From Emmonsiellopsis sp. PD_33 (taxonomy: Eukaryota; Ascomycota; Eurotiomycetes; Onygenales; Ajellomycetaceae): DNA of 64,000 nucleotides. Every line of letters begins with the position of its first letter. Within the stretch, counting starts at the first letter, position 1. The position numbers and the translations under genes are program-made. The stretch covers positions 1-64,000 of the forward strand of contig JANTQF010000026.1 of assembly GCA_032988165.1 (NCBI GenBank), in the 5' to 3' direction. Of this stretch, positions 35,459 to 47,515 are shown piece by piece. Below the pieces are notes generated by a model. That model had not been told where the DNA came from. It was given only the letters and a program-made list of their open reading frames with translations, and did no database searches.

Positions 35459-37399
35459 ATGTCGTCCCTGGGTAAAAGACAGCGCCAGCACGTCGAGGCT
35501 GATGGTGAGTGCTATTCTCTGCTTTTTCATCTGTGCAATTGGCTAACTGCAAAAAGGCATCACCTCCAAGCTGCGCTCCAGCAAACGACGGGCCACGGCT
35601 CTCCAGATCCACGAGGAGAATGTGCCCTCTATACTGCCCGCCACCAGCTGCAGATCCAAGCTGCCCGGCTCTACCACGCTGCCTGTCCATAACGCCCGCT
35701 CGAAACGTACGGTTTCTGACAAAACCTCGTCTGCGGACTCCTCCAATACCACCATCAGCCAGGCATCTGATACTGCTGCTGGTAGGTTTTTTTATATCGG
35801 CTGTCTACCGTCGCAAAACGCTAACCTGCCTCAGACGAGAACTCCCATCCCCAGCAATTCAGTACCCCTAAGACTTCGCGCTATCGAAATGCCCTCCCTG
35901 CCACTCCCAGACACCGCGTGCAGATTTCTGGCAAACCCTTGACCCCCCGAACCCCCCGAACCCCCCGAACCATCGCCTCTCCCGCTGTAGCGCAGTCAGT
36001 CTATGCTCCCGCCCGCCAGCTGTTCGCACGCAGCGCCACTCCTACACGTCTGGTCGGTCGTGGCACTGAAAGGGACGAGCTGTGTGCTTTTCTTCAGGAT
36101 GCGATCCAGTCAGGGCATGGTGGCTGCACGTATGTCAGCGGCCCGCCTGGCACCGGCAAAAGCGCAATGGTCGACGAAGTGTGTCACGATATGGACGTCT
36201 CCAAATCAGTCAAGGTCGCCCACATCAACTGTGCCAGCATGACCAGCTCCAAGGATATCTACTCAAAACTCACCGATGAGCTGTGTGACGATCCTCAACT
36301 GTTCAAGAAAAGCCGGTCTGATCTGCTCCAGACCATGTTTCTACAGAAGAAACGGACTGCTCCGTTTTATCTGGTCACCCTCGATGAAATTGACCATCTC
36401 CTTACCAGCGACGTCGAGATCCTCTACACGCTATTCGAATGGTCCCTGCAGCAAGACTCCCATCTCATCCTCATCGGCATTGCCAATGCTCTCGACCTAA
36501 CGGACCGATTCTTACCACGTCTAAAGACAAAGAACCTCAGGCCACGGCTGCTGCCATTTTTACCATATACCCCGTCACAGATATCCAGCATCATTACCAC
36601 TCGTCTGCGCTCCCTACTACCCGATAATCACTCTGGTGCCCAGGACTACGTCCCCTTCCTCCATCCTGCTGCAATTCAGCTGTGCTCACGAAAGATTGCC
36701 TCCCAGACTGGCGATCTCCGCAAGGCCTTCGATATCGTCCGCAGGACCATTGACCTGATCGAGCAGGAAACCCAGCAAAAAGCAAATACCACTTCTAAAA
36801 TGCCGCTGGTGGAGAACGCAAACCTTGCCTCCCCGCTTTCCCCTCCCGACACTCCGTCGACCAAGTCATCGGCGCCCATTTACACCGCTTCTACTGCTCC
36901 CAGAGCCACGGTTGCTCATGTTGCACGGGCCACATCCAGTGCATTCGGGAACGGCACCACTCAGCGGCTCCAAGGTTTGAACTTGCAGCAAAAAGCCGCC
37001 CTCTGTTCACTGATAGCCCTCGGACGGAAACAGAAGGATGCTGATAGCCTGGCTACACCCTCCAAATCATCGCGGGCGACAGCCCCGACTGTGCACCAAC
37101 TTTTCAGCACATACTGTACATTGTGCCGCAAGGACAAAATCCTCCAACCCCTCACCTCCACCGAATTTCGAGACGTCCTAGGCAGTTTAGAGACTCTTGG
37201 TCTCATTGGCGAATCCCAGGGACGTGGACGCGGCGCCTCCACCCCGAGCAAATCAGCCAGATCTGCGTCTAGCACGCCATCCAGGCTTGGAGCCGACGAC
37301 CGCGGGCTTGCATGCTTTGTCGGAGAAAAGGAGATAGAAACGCATATCTCCGGCGCTGGCGAGGGCATCCTTCGGGCCCTCCTGCGGGCCGAATTTTGA
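35459..37399 (+). CDS. cdc6: Cdc6 replication licensing AAA+ ATPase
   Basis: Three exons, 35,459-35,504, 35,557-35,781 and 35,835-37,399, about 611 residues. Walker A GPPGTGKS lies at about 193-200, Walker B LVTLDEIDHL at about 268-277, then a sensor-type segment LIGIANALDLTDRFLPRL and a C-terminal winged-helix region. The layout matches Cdc6/Cdc18, which binds the origin recognition complex and loads Mcm2-7 in G1. The N-terminus is basic (KRQRQH, SSKRR) and disordered. It contains a tandem TPR run (LTPRTPRTPRTIASP) encoded by a 9-bp DNA repeat at 35,944-35,970, giving several minimal Ser/Thr-Pro CDK sites. Such sites mark Cdc6 for CDK-driven removal in S phase. The gene is divergent from the UBX gene. 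Confidence 0.95.
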
Positions 37400-38212
37400 G
37401 CCTTTCCACGTTGTTATTTTAGAGTTGGATGTTTGATTTGCCGTTAGAGCGAGCCCTGCATATATTCTTTTCTTCCCTGGTTTGTTTAGCATGGCGCACC
37501 GGTCAATTGCATTGCGGGGTCCTGTATGATTATAGTTTTCCTTTTTGCGCCGTTGTACATACATGGATATATTATTCCCCGACGCGTTGCTGTTATTGAG
37601 TTTTGTATGGATATTAACGTCGTGTTGCATGTGTATGGTAGTTTTGGCATGTTATTGTGTTTATCCTTTTGGTTTGATTATGGCTATTGTCTTATTCTTG
37701 AATGGCATGTTGTTTGAACATCCTATATATCCCACCACAACCAGGCCATCCCATACTCAAGCACACAAGGTAGAGATGATTATTATTCATTATTAGTATG
37801 CCCGAAATGCCCCCATGTAGAAATGGAAATAATAACGTCATAACCCACACCCAAGGCCCAGGTCCAGGTCCGCGTCGCACTAACTAACTACCAGCTAGTA
37901 GTAAAAAAGGAGAAGAACAATAGCAAGCAGAACAATAGCTTCCATCCATCATGGCAAGTAAAAATGGCAGGGAAAAAAAAACATAAATAACCCCGCTGGT
38001 CCGTCCCCGCGCTGGCTGGATGGGAAACTTCTGAATATGCGCAGAAACAAATGAAAAATAAAAAAATGCAAACAAATCCTCCGCCATTTATTCCCAGACG
38101 CAACCGGTGTATATATGGATCATGAATGAATGAACGAGACGAGACAAGATGACCCGAAATCCGAAAATGGAACCAAACAACCTCCAACCCCCTGAACCAC
38201 CCCCCTATCTAC
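37400..38212. other. Convergent spacer between cdc6 and P450 genes
   Basis: About 810 bp, with T-rich tracts after cdc6 and A-rich tracts before the P450 stop (about 37,970-38,070). No gene is seen. Confidence 0.6.
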
Positions 38213-40091
38213 TCACTCACCCACCCCCCTCCTCCTCGAAATCTTCATAAACATCCCACTATGCATCGCCAACCCATAATTAAACTCCTCCACCGGCCTC
38301 ACCGGATCCACAACCGTAAAATCAAACCTCCTCAACAACTCCACGAATATCTTATTCGTCTCAATCAGCGAAATCGGCTTCCCCAAACACCCCCACTTCC
38401 CCGCCCCAAACACCAGATCAACCGTCCGCTCCATATCCAGCAGCTTCTTCTTCCCCGCCGCGCTCGTCGTGTCCTGCCGCACCCACCGGTCCGGCCAGTA
38501 CAGCTCCGCATCGTCCCCGAAGATCTCCTTGGAGCGGAACACGCTGCGCGCACTCCAGCCCACGTCTGTGCGGGGCGGGACGCGGATGTTGCAGATTGTT
38601 GATTCGCGCGGCGAGATGCGCGGCATGATGCCCGTGACGGGCGGGGAGTAGCGGAAGATTTCCTTGATGCAGGCTTGCAGGTAGGGCATGGCGCGGGCTT
38701 CGGCGTCGGTGGCGGGGTGGGAGAGGCGGGTTGTGTCGATTTCGTGCTGGAGTTGTTTGTGCACGGTTGGCGAGGTGGTGATGAGGAAGATGCCCATGCG
38801 GACAACGGCGGCGGTGGTGTCGGAGCCCGCGATGCTGGGGGGGTTAGTTTATTTGGGGGGGGGAGGGGGGGGATAGGGGTATAGGGGTATAGGGGGGAGG
38901 GCATACATCTGCACCAAAGACTCGGCTTCGGCGTCCTTCTGGCTCAGCCCGTGCGAGACGAATGAGCCCAGCATGTCCCGCTTTGTGATCTTCTTCTCGC
39001 CATACCGCTCCGCGACGACGTCCTTGGCGATGCTACAGAGTTGCGGTCAGCTTGCTCCCTGGGAAAAAAGGGGGGGGAACAAACGCCATAATCTTCCCCA
39101 GCCCAAGCACATCCTTGTCCGATGGCAGAAGCGCCTTGAGCAGCGGGAACCGCAGCAAATCACTGAGCAACGGCTTGAGACAGATAATCATCATCAGCGG
39201 CACCGACGCCTCGGTGGTCTTGATGTAATCGAACAGGTCACTATCCGCCTCGACGAATCCAAACGTGCGCCCGAATGCCAGCGTCGAGATCACGTCGAGC
39301 GTCAGGTACTGCACCTTGCGCGCAAAGTCGACGGGTTTAAGCTCCGCCTCGGTCGACAGGTACTTGTCCTCGAGGACCCGGATGAACTGGGCGATTTGCT
39401 CGTCGATGGTCTCGTGCAGCGAATCGAGGCCCTTGCCGGCATACTAAAAAATTGGACCATGTTGGATGAATACGGGGACGCTGGACTCGGACACAAGGGG
39501 GAATGGGGAATGGGGAATGGAGGCAGAAATTAAAACTCCTTACGCCTGGGGCTATCTTGGATCTCAGCATGGAGTGCAACTCGCCATCCCGCATGGAGAT
39601 AGTGCAGTCCGTCCCCGGCTCCAGCTGGAAGCCCTTCCACCACTCCGAGCGGTCGAAGTCGGATCGAACAGCCCAAAGCCGCCGTATCTCGAGCGGATCG
39701 CCGCACACGAGCTGGTTGGGGCCCACGCGGATCAGGGGGCCTGGAGTTTGCGGGCATAGATATCAGCATCAGCCTTTCGCCCCGCGGCAAACACGATTGG
39801 CGATGGATGCCCCGCTGGAGTTAAGCACTTAAGCAAACTTTGGGGCCGCCGGCTCAAAATTGAGCATCCAACTCTCTAGCTCCGGGGAATGCGGGACTTG
39901 TACGCACCATGCTGCTCGCACAGGCGGCCTAAATCTTCGTACAAGGAGCCCCTCCACGCCCGCCAAATCACCCAAATGTTAGACCATCCAGCCCACGCGG
40001 GTCCGGGGATATGCCGCAGCCGGCTCCAGGCGTGCACGCGGCGGACGGCGAGATATACGGCGGCCGCGAGCACGGCGAGCACAAGCAACAT
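38213..40091 (-). CDS. Cytochrome P450 monooxygenase
   Basis: Five exons: 40,091-39,908, 39,740-39,544, 39,443-39,085, 39,032-38,907 and 38,834-38,213, about 495 residues. An N-terminal membrane anchor (LLVLAVLAAAVYLAV) is followed by a Pro-rich hinge (RHIPGPAWAGW). The I-helix is AGSDTTA, the ExxR motif is KEIFR, and the heme loop FGAGKWGCLGK supplies the Cys ligand. These mark a class II microsomal P450 of the endoplasmic reticulum. The overall look recalls pisatin-demethylase-like or benzoate-hydroxylase-like fungal P450s, but the substrate cannot be read. Intron 3 uses an unusual GTTTGT donor. Intron 4 contains a G-rich GGGGTATA repeat (38,872-38,899). It shares a promoter with a LaeA-like methyltransferase, which suggests a small metabolic pair. 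Confidence 0.93.
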
Positions 40092-40636
40092 GGCGAGTTT
40101 TATGGCGGTTAAGTTAGGGTTTGGCGCTCGGCGTTAGGGTTTGCCACGAGGAGGAGCTGGAAACTAAAGTATATACTTATTCGCAGCTGGGAGGGACACG
40201 GCAGTCCTAAATACGTACCAAATGCTGCGTCCGACGAGAGTTTGAAGAGCCCGCCGTGTCTAGGGGGGGAGGGGGGGGTGCATCCATCCCCGGCATGGCC
40301 ATGGCAGCCCAGTCCAGCCGGCCATTTGTGCCATTGAGAATCCGAGCCACACAGACCGCGGGTCTATTGAGACACGGATCGGGACATGCTATTGCTGCCA
40401 AGTCGACCTCGGGCTGCATGCTTCATGCAATCAGCGCCAGGCCGGCTCGCCGTGCTATTGACAGTGCGGCGGCTTGGTGAGAACCAGGTTCGCTCTCCCA
40501 GCGTTATTTAGGGCCGCCATTCGCTGCGGTCATGGAACAATAGCTCGCAACGGCCGTCAATTATCAATCGTTTCTATTCTTCATTCAGGCGCAATCAGGC
40601 AGGCCAGACGCTCCAGGATTACTATATACCGACAGT
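40092..40636. promoter_or_regulatory. Divergent P450/methyltransferase promoter
   Basis: A 545-bp region between two start codons. Two copies of TTAGGGTTTG (40,114 and 40,134), 20 bp apart, lie 23-45 bp before the P450 start; they match the fungal telomere repeat unit TTAGGG plus TTTG. They could be binding sites of a Tbf1/Teb1-like factor. A poly-G run occurs at 40,264-40,278. Co-regulation of the two genes is inferred from the arrangement. Confidence 0.4.
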
Positions 40637-42251
40637 ATGGCGGAGATGATGGACACCCCCATGTCCGGCATGATGGTAGGCTTTGCTTTGGCCTGCCCTG
40701 GGTTTGAACTTTGCCGTTTGCCGCGCCGGTGCTGACCGTACTATGTACAGCTCGCAGACTCGGATGACGACTCGGCTGTCGGGGTGGTAGGTTTCCGCTC
40801 CCCTATATATGCCCGGCTATACAAGCAGCTGTTGAGCTCTGCATTCTCTAGAACGACGAGCGGCTGTCTATTTCGTCCCTGACCTCTAGTATCCGCGCTT
40901 TTCACTACGAGAATGGCCGCACATACCATGCGTATAGCGCTGGGAGTGAGTCCACCCCTGTCTTTTGCTGCATATTCAGAAGCCGACTGACGAGTTGTTT
41001 CTAGAATACATCCTGCCCAATGACGAGGTACTGTTTATATCTCCCCGCTGTGGCTGGCGAAAGTATTGACTAGAAGCAGGAAGAAAGAGACCGGCTCGGT
41101 ATGCTGCAGAGCACCCGCAACTCTGGGTGCATCGGCTCTGACCATGGCGTGTTTATGTAGATATGCAGAATCACCATTTTCTAATCACCTTCGGCGGGAA
41201 AATGTGCTTTGCGCCTGGCTCCCACACGGCCCGCCGCGTGCTAGATATCGGCACAGGGACTGGTATATGGGCCATTGACTATGGCAAGTTGCCGCCTTTT
41301 CTAACACTCCCGGCCCAGTTGCTAACCCCTTTCCAGCCGATGCGCATCCCTCTGCAGAGGTTCCCCTCACTCTCTCTGACCCTCCAATCTCAAGGTTGCT
41401 GATATGTTGCTCGTAAGGTGCTCGGTGTCGACTTGAGCCCGATCCAACCGTTCTAGTATGTCACATATCTAGGTTAGTATCGCCGGTGTTATGGCTGACT
41501 GACATATGTCCAGCGTCCCCCCGAACTGCTCATTCGAGATAGATGACCTCGAGAAAGACTGGACATGGGTGCGGCCATTCGATTACATCTTCAGTCGCAT
41601 GATGGTCGGCTGTTTTGGAGATTTCACCCACCTCATCACGCAATCATACAAGTATGTGCCTGCATATATACCCTAATGCAGCCCCTTACTCAACCAACTG
41701 CAACACCACAGACACCTAACCCCCGGCGGCTGGTTCGAGATAATCGACTCCCTCTTTCCCATGCAGTCCGACGACGGCACCCTAAAAGACCACCACGCCC
41801 TCAAACGCTGGGCCGACCTCCTCTGCGAAGCAAGCAACAAACTCGGCCGCTCCCTCGCCGCCACCAAGGACCACCGCGATCGCCTGATCGCCGCCGGCTT
41901 CACCAACGTCACCATCCTACATTACAAGTGGCCGACGAACCGCTGGCCCAAGGATCCGCAGAACAAGCTGGTCGGCCTGTGGACGCTGGCGAACATCGGC
42001 GGGAGTCTGGAGGGGCTGAGCCTTGCGCTGTTGACGAGGGGGTTGGGCTGGTCCAAGGAGCAGGTGCATGCGTTTCTGCCCGAGGTGCGCAGGGATTTGC
42101 ATAATCAGAAGATTCATGCGTATTTTCCAATGTGCGCGATACCCCTTGATTTATCAACTTCGTCAAAGTTCCGGGCTGATATCTCCCTTTTTTTTCTAGA
42201 TCCGTCGTCTACGGACAGAAACCGTCTTACCCCCGTGTGCCAACCCAGTGA
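40637..42251 (+). CDS. LaeA-like SAM-dependent methyltransferase
   Basis: Eleven exons: 40,637-40,675, 40,751-40,786, 40,852-40,945, 41,005-41,027, 41,080-41,098, 41,161-41,283, 41,337-41,359, 41,418-41,455, 41,514-41,651, 41,712-42,131 and 42,200-42,251, about 334 residues. The phases agree at all ten junctions. Motifs: NGRTYHAYSAGKYILPNDE before the fold, SAM motif I VLDIGTGTGIWAID, acidic loop LGVDLSPIQP, then SFEIDDLEKDW and LTPGGWFEI. These are features of fungal TAM/LaeA-like class I methyltransferases. The methyl acceptor is unknown. The intron at 41,284-41,336 is a GC-AG intron. Exon 5 has an alternative acceptor 6 bp upstream that would add two residues. The many tiny exons mean some borders may shift slightly. 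It is paired head to head with a P450 gene. Confidence 0.9.
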
Positions 42252-43911
42252 TTAATTGCATGGATGCTTTCGAGCAGGAACGAGTGAAATACGACACTGA
42301 TACCGATGCCAGGCGGGCCACGGAGGTATTTAAACAAAAACCAACGAGGAGCGTGCTAGAGAAGAAAATGCTACGAGGTAGCGCGATCGATGGACAGATG
42401 AATAGCCGGACGGACGGAGTTAAATTCTGGAACGAATGATCCATTCTTGATCTTTTCTTTGGTGTTTTTTTTTTAAAAAAATTTATCTTTTCTTTTTAAC
42501 GAGCACCGGTGAATACCCGTTACGGATCCAAATATGCGTGGCTCATATACCGACGGACCGATCTATTCGTGTATGCCCGCTAATGCTATGCATATGCATG
42601 CCACTTGTTGCAAGGTTATTTATTTGTTGTGTCCCTTCTCATGAGATAAACTGGTCCTGTCATTTCTTTTTTTCTTTTTTTTTGTTATTATTGGAAACTG
42701 GTCAGTCAGTATTTATGTGCGGAAACCAGACAGTACATCGTTGCGAGTTTTATACTTCATTTGATAGTTACTATTTAACAGTTGCTTTTTGTGCGCACAG
42801 TTTTGCCTACAGTTCATCGCTATACCCCCGAACCAACTACGCCAACAACATAAAGAATGAATACGAATAAACAAAATCTTTCCTTTTACCTGTTCATTCA
42901 TTTTGCAGGCTACCCACCTACCTCCCCGACTGGTTGACTCGATTCGATAGGCGAATATAAATAACCAACTAACTTGCTGGTACGGAGTATATACATATAG
43001 AAGAATAGCATAGATCCAATCTGCAGACACAATAATAACCGTTTGACAGTAGTAGTTAACTACATAACTGAGTAACCATCAGCCCGAGGGACAGGCACGG
43101 TAACGACAATAACCAAGGATCGATCAACTTCCAGAATTCATAGGGAGGGAGGGATGGAGTCATTTAATTATCCACTGCTTCAAACATCCCCCGTGGCAGA
43201 GGCAGGCTGGATATATGTCCATAGCATCTAGATGGCGTCGAAGGTTAGCTAACTACTAGTTAGTAGTTATTCATTCCATAGCCACAAATTCCATGTCATG
43301 AATCATGAATCATGATCCACGACTGGGGCGGCCGTCGATCATGACTTTGAGGCTTTCATCTTCTTGAACTTCACACCTGTCAAGTTTCAACTTCGTCATT
43401 CTTTCGAGAATTTGACGAGCCGGATCGAGAAGAGAAAGAGTTTGTGGAGATGTGGCGAAAACTTTTGTTTTGTTATTATTTCCTTGTTCCATCCCTGTTG
43501 ACCATTCTTTTTCTTCGTTTTTCTTTTTCTTTTTTCTTTTTTGGAGTTGTCACACAGTGGATAAAAAGGAAGTTTAAATGAAATGAAATGGTTGGTTGCT
43601 TTGTTGGTGTCAAATTGTCAATGACAGCCAGCCTCCATGCTTGCTCATCCCAGCCAATATATGTACAATACAAGCAAAACCACCCACCCACAGGCACGTG
43701 AACGGGGGGAGAGAGGTACAAAAAATGAGAAACTGACTCATGAGAGGGGAGTGGGAGGCAGACAGTATGCATGTAGCATTGCGATGCAGGAGAACTGGAT
43801 ATAGCAGACAGAAATAAAAACAAAAGGAAAGAAAAAAAGTAACTCAAACAAGCAACACAATAAAAACAAATTTAAAAAAAAAAAAGTCAAAAGAACCTTG
43901 GTACATTGCAT
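42252..43911. other. Intergenic, left flank of the AT-rich element
   Basis: About 1.66 kb with growing A/T richness and homopolymer tracts (TTTTTTTTTAAAAAAATTT near 42,460; T/C tract at 43,505-43,545; A-run near 43,872). Open frames exist, but none carries a domain. No gene is supported. Confidence 0.55.
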
Positions 43912-44035
43912 GCATGCATGAGCAATTGATAATTACAGAGATGAACTCACTAATGATAGGGATAAAAAAAGTGACTAAGTTGAAAAAAGTATAGTATAAA
44001 TATAGAATTACATATAAAATAACATGTGGAACCAT
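43912..44035 (+). repeat. Left terminal inverted repeat
   Basis: Starts GCATGCATGAGCAATTGATA and ends at the CAT before position 44,036. It matches the reverse complement of 47,086-47,209 with about eight mismatches and no gaps. At seven of the eight the left copy has A or T where the right has G or C, mostly CA to TA or TG to TA. Confidence 0.9.
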
Positions 44036-47000
44036 GATTAAAAATGTGCCAACTCTAAACCCTACTTTTTAATTAAACTAAGAATAATGAAATAGATCAT
44101 TAAATTTCCTCTTTTCTTTTTCTCATCTTTCCTTCTTCTTTCCTGTCTGTTCTATTATGATGTCTACCTCTCTCATCATTATGTTTAAAAAAGCCTGATC
44201 TATTATCTATACTAGAACATCTCATTAGAATTTCTGAATGTACTTTGAAGATGTCAAGGTAATAGTATATTTCTAATTCTAACTTAGAGTAGGAAGAGCT
44301 GTAGAAGGGAGGAGGGTAATTTTATAAAGTAAAGATATTATACTATTATTCTTTATAAACTACTTCATGCTAAAGAAATATACTGTATGTTAATTTAGAG
44401 GTATTACTATCATACAGAGAGGAAATAATTAGTATGAGTAGTACTAATAGTACTTAATTAACTATTCTATATCCTCTATTCACATGTTTCCTCAGTGTAC
44501 AGACCCCTGTCTCTATCCTTATTAACATGTCAAAGCTCTTCTGGGCTGAAGATCTTGAGGCTATCATATATAAAGATCCTAAATAATATTATATAGGAAT
44601 GAAAACTCTTCATACTTGATCTATTATAGGTAATCCTTCTCATCCTAATTATATAATTAATGAGAATTAACTGAACTTAGTAGTATCAGCTTCCTCCTAT
44701 TTATATGTTTATAAATCTTATACTTACATAAAATTCTGAGAAATTAAAAGTCTAAATAGTTAAAAGGATATTTAAGTATCTTATCTTTAAGTTTCTCAGT
44801 AAGCTACATTTAGTTATAAATTCAGTTTAGAGCATATAATGAGACCTTTTCTATTAGTGGTTTAAAAAGAGGATTTCAGGTAAATAGGGAGATTTTTACT
44901 TTCACTATTGCTAGCTGACTCTTATAGTTAGAGTATTAATTATACTAGAACTATTAAAGCTTATAATAAGTCATCTAAAGATCTCCTGTTAAGGTCATAA
45001 TATACTACTTTAATATCCAGTGAGATCCCTCTATTTGTAAGAAAACTTAATGTTTAAAATGAGGCTGTTTATCAACATAATACTATATAATCTCTTACTT
45101 ATGAGAAATTTAGATCCATTGGATGTAATTGATCAATTAATAGAGCTGTTCTCAGAAAAAAGCAGTCCAATTCCTTCTATATTCATTCTCTATAGTTAAT
45201 TTAATGACTAAATGCTAGGTATTTATAAATATTTTAAATTTTTATTGGAGATTTTACCTACATTCTTCTATATCCTCATCTAATAGGGGGTTAATAAATG
45301 ACTACTCTACCTTTAAATAGTGTCTCTTTACATGCTTAAAAACATTATGGTTAACATGTTAGCTGCAGAGAATTTAAAAGCTCTCAGTAAATATATAATT
45401 AAGAGTATTTATTAAGGTGAGTTTGCAGTTTATAATAATAATATAGAGTAGGAGAATATCATAATGATAGAAGATGATGAGAAGTTAAGTAGTAGCTCAG
45501 CTATATAAATATATATAGATATATTAGTTTAGTGCTTATATTAACATTTAATCATATTAGAATAGTTACTAAGGAAAAAGATCAATATTTTACTCTATTT
45601 AATTAGTCTGACAATCAAGCAACCAATCAAATCAGCTGAGCTAATCAAATAGAATAAGATGGTATCTCTATATTTATCTAGATCTACTATCATACTACTA
45701 ATTACAGAAAACAACATCTCTATTATTTTAGAGGTTAACTCACTAATAGTCCTATTCCTTCTCACAATTTATAAATATAAAGCTCAGATTAATTATCATA
45801 TGAAGCTTCATTATGAATATGATGCTCAGCAATGACAAATAATATTTATTTATCTTATATATGTAGTTTAGAAGTAAAATATTAGGGTTCTCACAGAGAA
45901 TCTCAATTAACATCTTATAGAATAAAGCTAGATAAGTAATATAATTATTTATATTCTTTAATCATTCAGATTTAATATCTAAATCATCTTATATCTTTAG
46001 TTTATTAATTAAGATTTATACAGGCATTTATTCTTTCAGTTCATTCTAAAGAAGTAGAGTATATATATTATAGATATTTTATTTCATTAGCATAAACTCT
46101 TTATCATTCTTAATTAGAATAGTATGTATTATACACAGCAGGACAGCAGCCTTAATAAGGCTATAGATCCTTTAATTTTCTCTCTCTAATAAGAATTAAA
46201 AATGATACATTAAATGAATGTAGTCATCCTCTGAGAGTAAATAATTATATGAGATATCTCAGAATATAATTCTCTACTTAGTGATTTTCTTGCTGAGGTC
46301 TAGGCAGAACAGGCAGTTGATCTTTATAATAATTATATTAGATTACTTCTTTTTCTCTTTAACCTTTTAATTATCTTTATATTATTTAGAGTAATCACAC
46401 TCAAGAGTGTAGTTATTCCATGCAGGATAGCTACTAAGAGAGATTATAGTATAACTAAGATTTCTATAGTCTCTATTTAACTAGATAATAAGATTCTTCT
46501 TGCTTATTTTAATTAAATAGTCTGTTAACTGAGAAATCTCCCACTAAATTTTACCTGATATTTTTAATTTTACAGCTTAGAGGATAGAAGAAATAAAATC
46601 AGTATTTTTACTCATTTTCTTCTCCTCTTTCTTTCTAATCTTATCTATTATTTATTTCTTCTCTTCCTCAACCTTCTCTTACTTATCATTTCAAAGAAAA
46701 CTATCATTAAAATCATTATTATTATCATCAGAATGAGAGGTAGATAGCTACATGTTGAAGATATCTTTATTATTAAAATAGATAGTTAAATCAAACTGTG
46801 AAGAGTACTCTACAGTAGAGATCTGACTATTCATTGTGATAGCATTATATTTATTAAAAAGATATTTAAAAATATGAGGAAATTTGATTTTTTTTACTGA
46901 CATTATTGAGTGAAAAAGCTCTCCTTTAATAATTACTGTTACAGTAAGTAGTAGTCACTGTGTTGGTGGTTGGAGGAGGAAGGGGGATGAAGAGAATAAG

Positions 47001-47085
47001 AGGAGAAGAGTAGGCACTGCAGATGTTGCTGTCCAGTATGAGATAGTAAGATAGTGGTAAGGCAGAGTTAGTATATTGAGCACCC

Positions 47086-47209
47086 ATGGTTCCACATGTT
47101 ATTTTGTATGTAATCCTGTGTATACACTATACTTTTTTCAACTTAGTCACTTTTTTTATCCCTGTCATTAGTGAGTTCATCCCTGTAATTATCAATTGCT
47201 CATGCATGC
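47086..47209 (-). repeat. Right terminal inverted repeat
   Basis: Reverse complement of 43,912-44,035 with about eight mismatches. This copy retains more G/C bases and is the less mutated end. Outside it lies a short TCAAG tandem repeat (47,216-47,235). Confidence 0.9.
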
Positions 47210-47515
47210 CCATTTTCAAGTCAAGTCAAGTCAAGCCAAATCATCATCATATGTCTTACCTCCATACCTCATTCAATTCAGAGTCAGATTTATTTAATCT
47301 ACCCACAACGCCCCGTCCCGCCCCATTCCATCCCCCATTCATTCATTCAATCACGGACATTCGATTCGCACACACCGCCCACCCACCCCACCCACCTATT
47401 TCATAAACAAGGACGGAAGATAGATAAACTAACACATAATAAATCATTGCTGACAAAGGAAACGCTCCTACCCTCCTAACACAAGAAGAAAAAAAGAAAT
47501 AGATAAATCAATCAA
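47210..47515. other. Short flank between the element and the RhoGAP stop
   Basis: About 300 bp. Four direct copies of TCAAG (47,216-47,235) and runs of CATTCATTCA and CACCCACC are seen. No gene. Confidence 0.6.

Larger units (their letters stand above)
43912..47209. mobile_element. AT-rich, RIP-mutated DNA transposon remnant with TIRs
   Basis: A 3.3-kb block that is almost pure A/T with few CpA-type dinucleotides and very many TpA. It is bounded by 124-bp terminal inverted repeats. No long open frame survives. On the minus strand, stretches such as about 46,470-46,370 read as protein-like for about 30 codons, flanked by TAA and TAG codons that could be former CAA and CAG. This is the pattern expected from repeat-induced point mutation, which converts CpA to TpA in duplicated DNA. 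Long TIRs suggest a cut-and-paste DNA element; no superfamily can be named and no clean target-site duplication is seen at the outer edges. The element lies between the methyltransferase and the RhoGAP gene. Confidence 0.8.

Noticed and set aside
40092..40636. Internal telomere or chromosome end
   Set aside because: Only two TTAGGG units, not a tandem array, and they lie between two intact genes.
43844..44035. Hydrophobic 63-codon frame at the left edge of the AT-rich block
   Set aside because: It lies mostly within the terminal inverted repeat and recurs in the opposite repeat at 47,086, so it is repeat sequence rather than a gene.
47216..47235. Four TCAAG repeats beside the right TIR as a possible target-site duplication
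   Set aside because: The left flank does not contain a matching direct copy at the element edge.
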